Shown here piece after piece: positions 52,476 to 61,987 of a stretch of DNA of 64,000 nucleotides. The notes under the pieces are model-generated. The model ran no database searches. It had not been told where the DNA came from and saw nothing but the letters and a program-made list of their open reading frames with translations. Both the position numbers and the translations under genes were made by a program. The stretch covers positions 2,271,732-2,335,731 of the forward strand of contig KZ111140.1 in assembly GCA_002077045.2 (NCBI GenBank), read 5' to 3'. The stretch comes from Rachicladosporium sp. CCFEE 5018. Its lineage: Eukaryota > Ascomycota > Dothideomycetes > Cladosporiales > Cladosporiaceae. Every line of letters begins with the position of its first letter. The first letter of the stretch is position 1.

Positions 52476-55028
52476 CTACCACATCTGACGACTCTGGAAT
52501 CCTCCCTGACCAGTCTCCGCATTCTCAAGATTCTGCCACTCCTGTGCACCGTATGTCACATTACTCTGCGCCGCAGGCGCAGGATACTGATTACTCGACG
52601 GCCGTAAAGTCGTGGAGTGGCTCGACATCGCAGCTGCGTTATCCCACGGCACAGCTAGATGGACCTGCCCGTTGGGTCTCACGCTGCTTGCTCGCCTGCT
52701 GGTGACCGGCTGAAAGGCCTGCGATGATCGGCTATGCCTCTCCCAAGAGCTATAGTCTGGCTGTTGCAACACAGCACCGTTACGTAGCTTCAAGATCTGG
52801 TCGGTGTAGTGTGACACGGTGCTTCCGACTCGCTGATTATACTGCTGAAGCTCGCTCGGGCTGACGCCGACCGTGTAGGGCGCTTGCGGGCTACCGTCGA
52901 TTTGCGGCAGCTGATTCCAGCCAGTATGGGAGCGAGCATTGCTGCCTTGGAATTGATTTTGTAGGGTGCTCAATCTGTGACTGGCAACAGGATTTGCACC
53001 CGGTGGGGTTAGAGATACGTGCGCCTCCCGTGCACGAGGATATGGCGCTGCTACGCTGGGTCCGGCCCAGTCTTGAGTGTAGACTGGATACTGTTGCTGT
53101 GGTGGCATGGTAGGTACGGAATAGCTGCCACCATAGCCAAGTGGGCGGGACATGGCGACTGGCGGAGATCTGACCTTCGATCCTGCTAGACTAGGCACCA
53201 TATACTGGACGCGGCTACTGCTGGAGACGACAGTAGCCTGCTCGTCACGCTGCTCTTTCCACTCTTCGTATGTAAGTGTAGCTCCTGGATCGTCAAAGCT
53301 CTCGCCTGGCAGTCGTACGGCTGGTTGGCGTGGTGAGCACACCGCAGTGGGTGCGACACTGAGCGGATGAGGTGAGATCCAGCCAGTGCCCGCAAACTTC
53401 GTTTTGCTGTGCGATTCGGATGACTCGCGCGCCGAGGGCTGGCTACCTATCTCACTGCCGTTCTGCTGAGGTGTGGTAACACACCGTGCTCTGTTCGCTG
53501 TCTGACTAGGATGACTAGACTGCGCGCCCCACTGAGCTTGTGTAGCATTGACTGCTTGTATGACTGATCGCGGAGATTGCACGGAGGCCATCTGACTTGC
53601 TGAGAACAATTGACTGCCAGCGGGCATGGCACGCTGCTGCCGAGAACCATTTGTTGGCATAGCTGCCATTTGTGATCGTGGGGGGATGGATGCTACATGC
53701 TGGCTGCTTTGCCGATTGCTGCAGCCTCCACGTGGAGAGACCTTGGTAAGAGTTCGTGATGCCGGCTTTGACACCGAGATCCTCGTCATTTCGGCCCGCG
53801 AAGGGGGTGCTGAAGTTCTGCGGATGCTGGTAGCCGCCTCTGCGAACAGGTCGAAGCCGCCGACACCGCCTCCGAAGTCATGCATGGCAGTAGAGCTGCG
53901 GTCCGTGTGGACCGATGGCGCCTTGTAATTTGAGCCATTTTCCTTACTGCTGTGCTTGCTGGCTGGCACGCTAGCGATCTTCTGCGCAACACCCAGAATC
54001 TGGTTTGAAATCACTGAGACCGCAGGCGATCGTCGTTCGCTTGCTTGTTTCACAGTTGTAGGCAGCTCTCTGGGCGCGCTGGCTATCGATTTTGCCACCG
54101 TAAGGATGTCCTGCACTGTGATACCGGCCGCTACGCTCGGTGCTCTGTCGACTGTGGTCTGCTCGTCGGCCGTCTTGCCATCATTGCCTGGAGGTTGCTT
54201 TTGCCCACCATTCCTGCCTTTGCCCCCTTTGCCACCCTTCTTGCCCTTATTGCCCTTATCGGCCTTACCAAGGTGGTCTGGTCGCACGGCATCGACGATA
54301 GGCTCCACGGCATCTGGCAGACGTCCTTTGGCAAGATCATTCGCTTGTGGGCTGAAGGGCTGCGCCTCGGACCGTCCTTTTCTCAGTGCTGCGATTGGCA
54401 GATTTACAAAGACCTCTTCACCTGTCTTGCTCACGATTCGGACTCTCTGTAGATCTGGAGCCGCGGTCGGATGTTCCGCTTTCGGTTTGGTCTTAAGCTG
54501 GGGAACTGCCTTGCCCGTCACTGAAGCGGTCTTTGTGAACAGCGCAGCTTCTGCAGCTATGCCATTAGCGCGATCGTGCTTGACAGCAGTCCCACTCTGT
54601 GCCCGAACATGGACCTGTGCACGCTCCTTGCTGCTGGTAATTTGAGGTACAGCGAAGGGAGCGCGCTGCTTGGTAGGTGGCTCGGTAGTGTGAACATTCT
54701 TCGCTGAATGAGCACTTCCAGGTTTTGTGGCATTTAGTGTCACCGCTCTCTTTGCAGCCGCAGCGCGATCTTCAAGTGTGGCCTTCGTCAGCTGACGTAC
54801 GAGATCGTTTCCTAAAGGCTTGACATGGCCAGTCGTGCTGCGGAGTGGCGCATAGCCAATAGCCGTGGGACAGCAGTCGTCGATGAAAGATCCAGTACTG
54901 CTGGCAACATCCCAGTGGCCGTCGCGAGGTTCGTTGGCCTGCGCAACAGATCGAATGGACGGCGCAAAATGAGCTGGCCATGGTGCAGCCCCGAATGAAT
55001 CGTCGATGCAGCTCTGGAAGTCAGACAT
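52476..55028 (-). CDS. Large disordered protein of unknown function (850 aa)
   Basis: Single exon. First ATG at 55028 (MSDFQSCIDDSFGAAPW); the frame is open further to 55223 but only with GTG. Composition is Ser/Gln/Pro/Thr/Ala-rich nearly throughout, with few long hydrophobic stretches. Distinct patches: a Lys/Gly run (KADKGNKGKKGGKGGKGRNGG) about residue 255-275, repeated VxxVAxxIASxP units (TVAKSIASAPREL, GVAQKIASVPASK) around 310-350, and a short conserved-looking TYEEWKEQRDEQ motif near 605. No catalytic motif. It may be a regulatory or scaffold protein; I do not recognise orthologues. Confidence 0.65.
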   Translation of the reverse strand: MSDFQSCIDDSFGAAPWPAHFAPSIRSVAQANEPRDGHWDVASSTGSFIDDCCPTAIGYAPLRSTTGHVKPLGNDLVRQLTKATLEDRAAAAKRAVTLNATKPGSAHSAKNVHTTEPPTKQRAPFAVPQITSSKERAQVHVRAQSGTAVKHDRANGIAAEAALFTKTASVTGKAVPQLKTKPKAEHPTAAPDLQRVRIVSKTGEEVFVNLPIAALRKGRSEAQPFSPQANDLAKGRLPDAVEPIVDAVRPDHLGKADKGNKGKKGGKGGKGRNGGQKQPPGNDGKTADEQTTVDRAPSVAAGITVQDILTVAKSIASAPRELPTTVKQASERRSPAVSVISNQILGVAQKIASVPASKHSSKENGSNYKAPSVHTDRSSTAMHDFGGGVGGFDLFAEAATSIRRTSAPPSRAEMTRISVSKPASRTLTKVSPRGGCSNRQSSQHVASIPPRSQMAAMPTNGSRQQRAMPAGSQLFSASQMASVQSPRSVIQAVNATQAQWGAQSSHPSQTANRARCVTTPQQNGSEIGSQPSARESSESHSKTKFAGTGWISPHPLSVAPTAVCSPRQPAVRLPGESFDDPGATLTYEEWKEQRDEQATVVSSSSRVQYMVPSLAGSKVRSPPVAMSRPLGYGGSYSVPTMPPQQQYPVYTQDWAGPSVAAPYPRAREAHVSLTPPGANPVASHRLSTLQNQFQGSNARSHTGWNQLPQIDGSPQAPYTVGVSPSELQQYNQRVGSTVSHYTDQILKLRNGAVLQQPDYSSWERHSRSSQAFQPVTSRRASSVRPNGQVHLAVPWDNAAAMSSHSTTLRPSSNQYPAPAAQSNVTYGAQEWQNLENAETGQGGFQSRQMW

Positions 55029-55253
55029 GGTGGTGGTATATCGGTAAGCGTTGTCGACGCCGTAACAGTTGGAGTCGGATTGCACCGGTGAAGTAAATAT
55101 ATCGCAAGCTCTAGTCAGTGAGCAAAGTGAAGTCGCGCACGACGTTGAGTTGCGCTTCGTTTCGTTGATAAGATTTGCGACTTCGTTCAGGCATTTCTGA
55201 GAAGGTACGACCGACCTTTGCACGAGCAGCTCATCTCGACCACTACCAACCGA

Positions 55254-56075
55254 CTACAGCTTCGCTTTCTCCAAGGCTTTCTCCTGCTCCCACTGCCGCT
55301 TGATATACCAGCTGCGTGCATAGCTGTAGCCGCCACTCGCAACTGCCAGTGGTGGGAATGCCAATAAGAGCCATGACCACCACACTGGACTACCTGCTTT
55401 TACCTCTTGCATCACCCTATCGATCTCCCTCTTCAGGTGATCTTGGTCTCCATCATTCCAGACAACCACACCAGCTTTTGGCCCTCTGCGCAGACATCGC
55501 TCTGCCTTGTCTCGTACATCCCACTGCGCAGCAACTCGATTCTTCGCATCCTCTTCTGTCAAATGCGCATCCCGTGCCCGTAACCTCTGCAACTGCGTCT
55601 CTGCGTCTTTGACCGCCACGACCATGATGGTGCCGCAAAGCGGCTCCCAGCCCGACTCGAATAGTAATGGCACGTCTAGCACAACCGCCCATTCGCCTTT
55701 CAAGTATGCAGACCCCATTTGTCTGTACATCTCCGAGCGGACGGCAGGATGCACGATCTTATTGAGTGCCTTCCTGTCCTCGTCTTTGCCTTGACCGAAC
55801 ACTCTCCTACCCAACGCAGGCCGGTTCAGCGGTCTGCCCTTGCCGTTCGGTCCTTGCTCGCCACCATTCTCGGGTGAGGCAGGAAGTAGCAAATCGGGCG
55901 TCGACGGTCCGAAGTGAGCCACGATTTTATTGTAGCCTGAAGTGCCTGGCTCTACAACTTGTCGAGCAACCTTGTCGGCATCAACTACGGGCAGGTTGTA
56001 CGGCGGAGCAGCAAGAATCTGAGAGACGGTCGACTTGCCTGTAGCAATGCTACCTGTCAGACCCAGGAGAAGCAT
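55254..56075 (-). CDS. cab5: Dephospho-CoA kinase
   Basis: Last step of coenzyme A synthesis, ATP-dependent 3'-phosphorylation of dephospho-CoA. Single exon, 273 aa. P-loop GLTGSIATGKST at residues 5-16, VVDADKVARQVV near 29-40, the LNKIVHP lid segment and VVLDVPLLFESGWE are all present. The C-terminal 40 residues contain a hydrophobic helix (WWSWLLLAFPPLAVASGGYSY) and a basic, amphipathic end, so the enzyme is probably tail-anchored to a membrane, as in yeast Cab5 and related fungal forms. The ATG at 56075 is the only sensible start. Confidence 0.93.
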   Translation of the reverse strand: MLLLGLTGSIATGKSTVSQILAAPPYNLPVVDADKVARQVVEPGTSGYNKIVAHFGPSTPDLLLPASPENGGEQGPNGKGRPLNRPALGRRVFGQGKDEDRKALNKIVHPAVRSEMYRQMGSAYLKGEWAVVLDVPLLFESGWEPLCGTIMVVAVKDAETQLQRLRARDAHLTEEDAKNRVAAQWDVRDKAERCLRRGPKAGVVVWNDGDQDHLKREIDRVMQEVKAGSPVWWSWLLLAFPPLAVASGGYSYARSWYIKRQWEQEKALEKAKL

Positions 56076-56464
56076 GTTGGCGTGTGGTGCCCACTACAAA
56101 GGATAATCTTGCAGCAGACGAAGCTGGAACAGTGTGTGCAGCAACCCGACGTCGATACCTTCCGAGGTCGGGCTTTCAGCCAGTCTTGGCGAACGCCGTC
56201 CTCTCACCGGTAGACCTCACTACTCATGTTCGTCCTACATATTGGCACATGTCTCTGCGACACCAGTGAATTGGACTTCCAAGTCCGTCTCAAGACGCAC
56301 TCGTTCAAAGCCTACGGTTGTGAGCGAAGCGATCGATCACTTTGTGCAGACAGACGGGGCCAACCGCCGCAGCATCCAAAACATGTCCCCTGATCCCGCG
56401 CAGGCTACATTTTCGGACAAGGTCCTATACCTCCTGCCCTCAGTGATCTAATGAAGCTATCCGC
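56076..56464. promoter_or_regulatory. Divergent promoter region, dephospho-CoA kinase / F-box gene
   Basis: A 389 bp spacer between divergent starts. No clear element. Confidence 0.3.
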
Positions 56465-57889
56465 ATGGATGCTGCACGGATGGACCGACTGACTGAGCTC
56501 CCGTCCGAGCTTATACACTCGATATCTGAATTCGCAGGCTTGATAGACCGAGTCTCACTACTTCATCTGCGATTGACATGCCGTCAATTACAGAAGTGTG
56601 CAGACGACGCCTTCCTTGACACCTTCTTCACGTCTCGATGGCACCTCTACACAGATCACAGTTTGCGTATATTATTGGAGATTTCCAAGGATGAACGTTT
56701 GCGTCGTCGCTTATCGCGACTTACTATTCACACTCCCGCTGCACCTCTTTTCAGTCTCGTAGACCATGCCTATCGTTGTCACGGGCTTGGTGCGCTTTGC
56801 AGACCCAAACGCAATACGGCCTGGGCTTCTACCAAGGACGGAGACTGCCTCTGGCGCGACTGGGAAGAACGCGCCTACGATATTGAAGAAGACTGCTCTG
56901 CGATACTCGAGGCGAGTCTGGTCGAACTGAAGCTTGCTGGTGTCATACTATCTCTGGCGGCCGCTGGGTACACGGACTACAGGTCGCAGGTCGGCATTCC
57001 ATACGGTCTGACCACCGCTAAGCGGGCGTTACGGAACATGTGTGATTATAGCAGTTCCTTTCGTAATCGAAGCGATAATGCGGCAGTATCACGTATGCTT
57101 GTTGCCATCGTCAGAGCTGACTTCCCAGTCGCGGAACTGAATATCCGCGGCCCCAACATGGATGCTACTTGCGCACCTGTGGCCTTTGCACCCATGGTAG
57201 CGGCGCTGAACTTCCCGTGGAATAACCTGGTGAAGCTCAGCACTGCTATTCACTCCGGTAATCTGTGCTGTGTCGACGCGTGGGCCGACACGTGGAGTCC
57301 GTTTCAGAATTGGCTGGCTTCCCTCCGCAGCTTACAGACGCTCGCGATCAATTTCGAAGTACGGGAAATAAACTTCGACTGGTATGATGACCTATTATAT
57401 GATGTAGGAAAGTGGAATCGATTGGCGGCGTGTCTGGAACATGCTCCGCTCTTCAGTCTGATCTTGGGTATTGGTCACATGCCTTACGCCGGGCTTATTC
57501 TTCTCCTCGATTCATTGAAGACTCGCTTGAGACGGCTCATCATTTCGAACGCCAGACTGTTCGACTATGAGAGCAATGATGATCTCACATGGCCCAGAGC
57601 ATTTCAATGGATAGCGGACAGCCTTGAGCTGGAGCATCTCGGGTTCCATGATCTCAGCCACGAGGATGACTCAGAGATGGCGACGCTCGACGATACTTCC
57701 TATTTCGTCGCTAATGGCACGCCGAAGTCTGTGAGAGCCTCGTTGGAGCACTTCATCGCCACGGTGAAGTTTGAATACGATGGTGCAGGGCCACACAGAG
57801 ACGACGCACCCTGGCATTCCCCGGCCGAGGTGGAAACTGAGGCGTGTACATCCGTCATCTATACTAACGTCGACAACGAGCACGAGTGA
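56465..57889 (+). CDS. F-box protein, C-terminus interrupted by TGA
   Basis: Single open frame of 474 aa. An F-box is seen at about residues 7-50 (LTELPSELIHSISEFAG, LHLRLTCRQLQ). The rest is a solenoid-like leucine-rich part without a named repeat, probably the substrate-binding region of an SCF ubiquitin ligase. The TGA at 57887-57889 is followed, in the same frame, by about 30 more protein-like codons (YAEPGDEDEYGASFDDSD, and DFLVSQRC), an intron-like stretch (57988-58037), and a further coding-like stretch to 58178. So the gene may have lost its natural C-terminus by a stop; see the separate relic entry. Confidence 0.75.
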   Translation: MDAARMDRLTELPSELIHSISEFAGLIDRVSLLHLRLTCRQLQKCADDAFLDTFFTSRWHLYTDHSLRILLEISKDERLRRRLSRLTIHTPAAPLFSLVDHAYRCHGLGALCRPKRNTAWASTKDGDCLWRDWEERAYDIEEDCSAILEASLVELKLAGVILSLAAAGYTDYRSQVGIPYGLTTAKRALRNMCDYSSSFRNRSDNAAVSRMLVAIVRADFPVAELNIRGPNMDATCAPVAFAPMVAALNFPWNNLVKLSTAIHSGNLCCVDAWADTWSPFQNWLASLRSLQTLAINFEVREINFDWYDDLLYDVGKWNRLAACLEHAPLFSLILGIGHMPYAGLILLLDSLKTRLRRLIISNARLFDYESNDDLTWPRAFQWIADSLELEHLGFHDLSHEDDSEMATLDDTSYFVANGTPKSVRASLEHFIATVKFEYDGAGPHRDDAPWHSPAEVETEACTSVIYTNVDNEHE

Positions 57890-58178
57890 TATGCTGAGCC
57901 TGGGGACGAGGATGAGTACGGTGCTTCGTTCGATGACTCTGACGTGCAAGCCATAGACTTCCTCGTGTCTCAGCGCTGTGACGAAAGGTATGCTCAGGGC
58001 TCTGAACCCTGACCTGAGGGAGACGAATTGATTCAAGCTCGAGGGCACCCCGGAAGATATTGAGTCTATGCTGCGCGAGCAAATGCGTACCGTGCGCTTT
58101 GTAGATGACGAGGCATATGCAATGTCCAGCGATGCGGCTTCGGCAAATACGCTACTCAACGCTGACGAGGATGGCTAA
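57890..58178 (+). pseudogene. Separated C-terminal part of the F-box gene
   Basis: Directly after the TGA of the F-box gene the frame stays open to 58012. A GTATGC donor at 57988 and an AAG acceptor at 58037 frame a 50 bp intron-like segment with a CTGAC branch site. The next piece, 58038-58178, encodes EGTPEDIESMLREQMRTVRF and an acidic end before a TAA. The splice as drawn leaves the frame one base out, so either the borders differ or an indel has occurred. The acidic style matches the end of the F-box protein, so I read it as its former C-terminus. Confidence 0.4.
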
Positions 58179-58352
58179 GTATGACAATGGAATGAAAACA
58201 CGCAGAGGCACTCCGTTCCTTGAGGCTGAGACTTAGATGAAACCACTTTCCGTGGGTAGTTGAGAAATGCACTTTCGCTGGCTCAGCGCTCATGGTGATG
58301 CTCATATACACCGCACCGGCTACATATGGTCTTGTACAAGGATCCTATTGTC

Positions 58353-59374
58353 TCATACCATATCGCGCTTAGTCTTCTCGCTCTTGCCCTTGATGTACTT
58401 GCTCAGGTCGCCAACCGGCAACGAAATAGGGAAATCGACAGCTTCGAGAATCATGGAGAACCACTGCATAGTGTATCAGTCAAGGTCTGCGACTCATAAG
58501 GACGTGCCAACTTACGAGATACCATGCAACCATGGAAGCTGCGAACGCGAACGCTGCACCCACGACTCTGCATGACTTGCTCAAAGTGGCCATTCCCACA
58601 GCACCATAGAAGTACGATGCCGAGAGGCAAGGGAAAGTGACCGTGAAGCAGGCCAGAATGATGACCAGACAGATGTTCGTCCGAAGCGCCGCGATAGTGT
58701 AGAACAGACAGAGGACTGCCATGAAGACCAGAAAGAAGGCAAAAGAGTTGTAGAAGTCTGCTACTTCATCACCGTAGCCATTGATGGCGTTGTAGAAGGG
58801 TGTGAGAGTTGCGCCGAAGGTGCCCCACTGTGTGAGATGTTAGAGTCGGTCCCTAGGTCGTCGCCCATTGAATACTTACGAAGCCGCCGAAGGTAAAGAA
58901 GACTACGGAAGGGAACGTATTTCCCAAGACCCATTCAGCCGCGCCACTGTAGAGCTGTGTTAGCAGGCAAATCTTCGAGAAGCTCGGTAGCAGATTCCTA
59001 CCCGAAGTATAGTAAGATAGCCGCGAAGTAGTAGTATGACCCAATGCCGGCTGACGCGTTTCCAGTTCCACCACCAGCGCCTCGCCAGCCCATGAGCATA
59101 ATAGTCGCCGGAGTATTGGCAAGGAGGAAGCCGCCCAGGGCACTGTGTTCGCTGTCAGTACATCGTCTCAGCCCATGGAGTTCCCTACGAGAGCATACAT
59201 TGGAGTAGGGTTGCCGAATGTAAGGCGAAGATTGCCTGCTACTGCCTGCTCGGGCTGAAGGTAGAGCTTCTCGAAGTGCGAGGGAGTAGGCTTCAGGATG
59301 TTAATGTCTTCGAGCTCCTCGACACCATGATGCTTGTGAGGCGGAGTCTCGATCTCGTCGTGATTGCGAGACAT
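58353..59374 (-). CDS. GPR1/FUN34/YaaH acetate transporter family protein
   Basis: Plasma-membrane acetate/ammonium carrier family (Ady2/AcpA type). Five exons: 59374-59199, 59142-59002, 58946-58880, 58827-58516 and 58463-58353 (introns 52-56 bp) give 268 aa. The signature NPxP motif near the first span reads FGNPTPIALGGFLLANTP; six transmembrane segments follow (for example SYYYFAAILLYFGGAAEW, SFAFFLVFMAVLCLFYTI, ICLVIILACFTVTFPCL), and the N-terminal 50 residues are cytosolic and acidic. The C-terminus ends KGKSEKTKRDMV. All junctions were fixed by frame and family match; the second exon start uses the second of two nearby acceptors. Confidence 0.92.
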
Positions 59375-60691
59375 CGTTGCTTGTTACTGATCAAGGACAC
59401 TAAGGGTCGTAGTAATCGGAATGAAGACAAGTGCTCAGTGAGAAGGACAGAAGTGATCGACGAAGCTGAGTGCGTCGTGGGTACTCATACTCTTATGCTA
59501 CCCCTGGCCCGTGTGGTGGAGCCCATCTCCGCAAGACATCTCCGCAAGACATTCCCGCCAGCCATACTTGTGAACCTTAGTAAGTAGCATCTAGCCCAAT
59601 GGACTACCAGGTATGGGAGCAATACCAGTGAAGTCTAGCCGAAGTCTGGCCTCCCTGAAGCAATCCCGCGTATTGTTTTAGCGAGCCACGCCGGGAGGCT
59701 ACGCTTCCGCAGACCTCACAAGTAGCTACAACAGGCAAGCTGTCAGTGCTGGAGCGAGACTAAGCTGTCGTCTCGACCTCCCGGGTTTACGGTTCGGCCT
59801 TCGCGCGAAAGGAGCAATGCACAAGTCGCTCGGACGTTGCTGCATCTCGCGGCTCGCTGTCCCAGTGGACTACAAGGAATGTACGTAACATATGCACAAT
59901 TGCGCATTCGGTTCGAAGTATAGTTGGTGGTCTAGACCATGAGGCTACGAGGGTGCACTCTCATTGGCGGTAATAAAGTCATTCATCTGGAGACAAGCAC
60001 GTGTTCCCCGCGTTTCGACAAAGCTTGTGTGCCGCCGTAATCTCGCCGATCAGATGAGCTGGCAGGACCTGGCGATTGGCGGAACACCTCCATAGTCTGG
60101 TGCATGTCTGTAGCCTGCATCCAGCGGCAGCGATTGCTGTCTTGTCGCACTGATCGTGCGATCGATTTCTGCAATTGCGTTCGTGAATCCGCATGGCAGA
60201 GTTCGCAAGTGCACAGTACGGCTGGCGTGTGCACATGTCGATCTCAAATAGCATGCTGTCGGCGCCCACAACTGCGAGCTGGCGTGCGAACACGCGTAGG
60301 GCTATATGTCTAGTGTCGTCGCTGTGCTGAGTCTCGAATTGAGGGCACACTCTACCATTTGGTGTTCATCACATCTATGCTAGAAGTCTGGCAACAAACC
60401 ATCCCTGAGGTCGTTCCTCGCGTCAGAATGGAGGTGGTTTTTGGGCAGCGACCGTGCTGCTGATACCTGTCCTAAACTCTGAGCCAGAACTGGAGCACTT
60501 GTGAAGGTTAGGATCGCCGTCGTCCAGCAGTGACGTTATTCCAGGGAAGTCACGTAGAAGGCTGGCAAAGCTGGAGGTCTGGCTCTATCAAGGACTTCAT
60601 GTCCAGTGCGGTGTGACACGGGCCCCTGGGTGTAGAGACTCGAGCTTAATCGACCATAATGGTCGATAGGACAATCCTCGGCAACTGAGGA
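59375..60691. other. 1.3 kb gene-poor interval with hairpins at its right end
   Basis: No gene I can support. Near the COG2 stop, a perfect inverted repeat at 60649-60667 (ATCGACCAT-A-ATGGTCGAT) and another at 60673-60693 (AATCCTC, 7-base loop, GAGGATT) lie side by side. They sit just past or over the end of the COG2 frame and would fold into hairpins in its 3' UTR. Confidence 0.4.
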
Positions 60692-61579
60692 TTAGCCATG
60701 TCTGAGCAATCGTACTGCATCCTTCTCGCCACCGAGATTAGCGAACAGCTGCGTGAGAAATAGGATAGACGCTCTGACCCTAGCCGAGATGGCAGTCCGC
60801 AGCGCTGCGGAGAGGTCGAGTATGATTGTCTTCCGCAGCCCGTCGATACGAGGCTGTAGTGTGGCTACGAAGGGGTGAGAACTGCTGATTGCTTCGGCTT
60901 GCCGAGTAATGAGCATGTAGCTCACGCATTGGCGGTCGAGTCTTCGAATGCTGCGGGATAGCACTCCATTACTACTGCAAGTCTGATTCGAGTCATCCAC
61001 GCCGTCGTCAATGTCGAGTTCGTCACTTTCGTCGTCAAGTGCTTCCCCATCAGCAGTCCCGAGTCTCCCCTCGAGCTCCTCCACTCTGTCAGCAAGATCC
61101 AGCAGCTTCCTGCCAAGTACGACTTCCTTCCTGACGCCCTTTCTGGAATCCAAAGCCGTCTTGGTCTCGGACGCTCGCTCTTTCACAGCACGTCTGATCC
61201 CCTCAACCTCCCTCTGGAAAGCCAGCAACCCGACCCTAACGCCCTCAACCTTCTCGCCACCATCCCGGAGATCACCTCCCAAAGATAGAAACTCCTCGTA
61301 ATTACCATTGACCAGGTCCATCAACTCGCGATTGAGCAATTGACTTCGCTGACGGAGATCTGATCTCAGATCTTCGAGCGTTTGATGCCGGTTCCGTAGA
61401 GATGAGAGATACGTTTGTGGGTCGAAATCCGGTGCCAGGAAATCCCGTCGAGGCAGCTCTGTGGGATATGGGAGAGTGTCCTGGTCATCGTCGTCGTCAG
61501 AGCCATATGCTGGGGAGTCCGTGTAGGCCGGGGTTGAGGATGCAGACTGCGACGGGCTGGCGAGGAGGAATGCACTCAT
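60692..61579 (-). CDS. cog2: Conserved oligomeric Golgi complex subunit 2
   Basis: Lobe A subunit of the COG tethering complex for retrograde Golgi traffic. Single exon, 295 aa, about the size of fungal Cog2. After an acidic, Ser-rich leader the N-terminal COG2 domain opens with DFLAPDFDPQTYLSSLRNRH and LRQRSQLLNRELMDLVNGNY, followed by a long coiled coil (REVEGIRRAVKERASETK). A variable acidic loop (DDESDELDIDDGVDD) lies near residue 190, and the last part contains SRSIRRLDRQCVSYMLI. The frame ends at a TAA inside an inverted repeat. Confidence 0.88.
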   Translation of the reverse strand: MSAFLLASPSQSASSTPAYTDSPAYGSDDDDDQDTLPYPTELPRRDFLAPDFDPQTYLSSLRNRHQTLEDLRSDLRQRSQLLNRELMDLVNGNYEEFLSLGGDLRDGGEKVEGVRVGLLAFQREVEGIRRAVKERASETKTALDSRKGVRKEVVLGRKLLDLADRVEELEGRLGTADGEALDDESDELDIDDGVDDSNQTCSSNGVLSRSIRRLDRQCVSYMLITRQAEAISSSHPFVATLQPRIDGLRKTIILDLSAALRTAISARVRASILFLTQLFANLGGEKDAVRLLRHG

Positions 61580-61778
61580 CGTGACGATTCAGTGCTCCAG
61601 GCGGCACTCCTGCGGATCTTCACATGGTGTGATTGCGAACATGAAGTTGTGAGGGTACGGTACCTTATGTACACACAAAGTGCTTTCATAGTGCGGGAGT
61701 AGCCGCTCTCCCCGGAACGTGCATTGAGACACCCTCCCTCGACATCACCTCATACCAACATCACATTGACACAGTATC
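61580..61778. promoter_or_regulatory. Divergent spacer
   Basis: A 199 bp interval between the divergent starts of cog2 and the truncated gene. Nothing recognised. Confidence 0.25.
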
Positions 61779-61847
61779 ATGGCGACCGCACGCTTCTGTC
61801 CCGCCTGTCTATCGCGCACCTCGCCGTCGACCCTCCTGCGCCCCTCT
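61779..61847 (+). CDS. 5' fragment of a gene cut by the assembly gap
   Basis: An ATG at 61779 opens 23 codons (MATARFCPACLSRTSPSTLL) that run straight into the N run. The Arg/Ser-rich, acid-poor composition fits a mitochondrial presequence. It is divergent from cog2. The rest of the gene is not in the sequence; product not identifiable. Confidence 0.35.
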
Positions 61848-61947
61848 NNNNNNNNNNNNNNNNNNNNNNNNNNNNNNNNNNNNNNNNNNNNNNNNNNNNN
61901 NNNNNNNNNNNNNNNNNNNNNNNNNNNNNNNNNNNNNNNNNNNNNNN
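61848..61947. other. Assembly gap (100 N)
   Basis: Exactly 100 N, the usual placeholder for a scaffold gap of unknown length. Distances across it are therefore unreliable. Confidence 0.99.
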
Positions 61948-61987
61948 GCCCCCAATGGTTCTATATACATGTCTTCAGATTTCGTCA

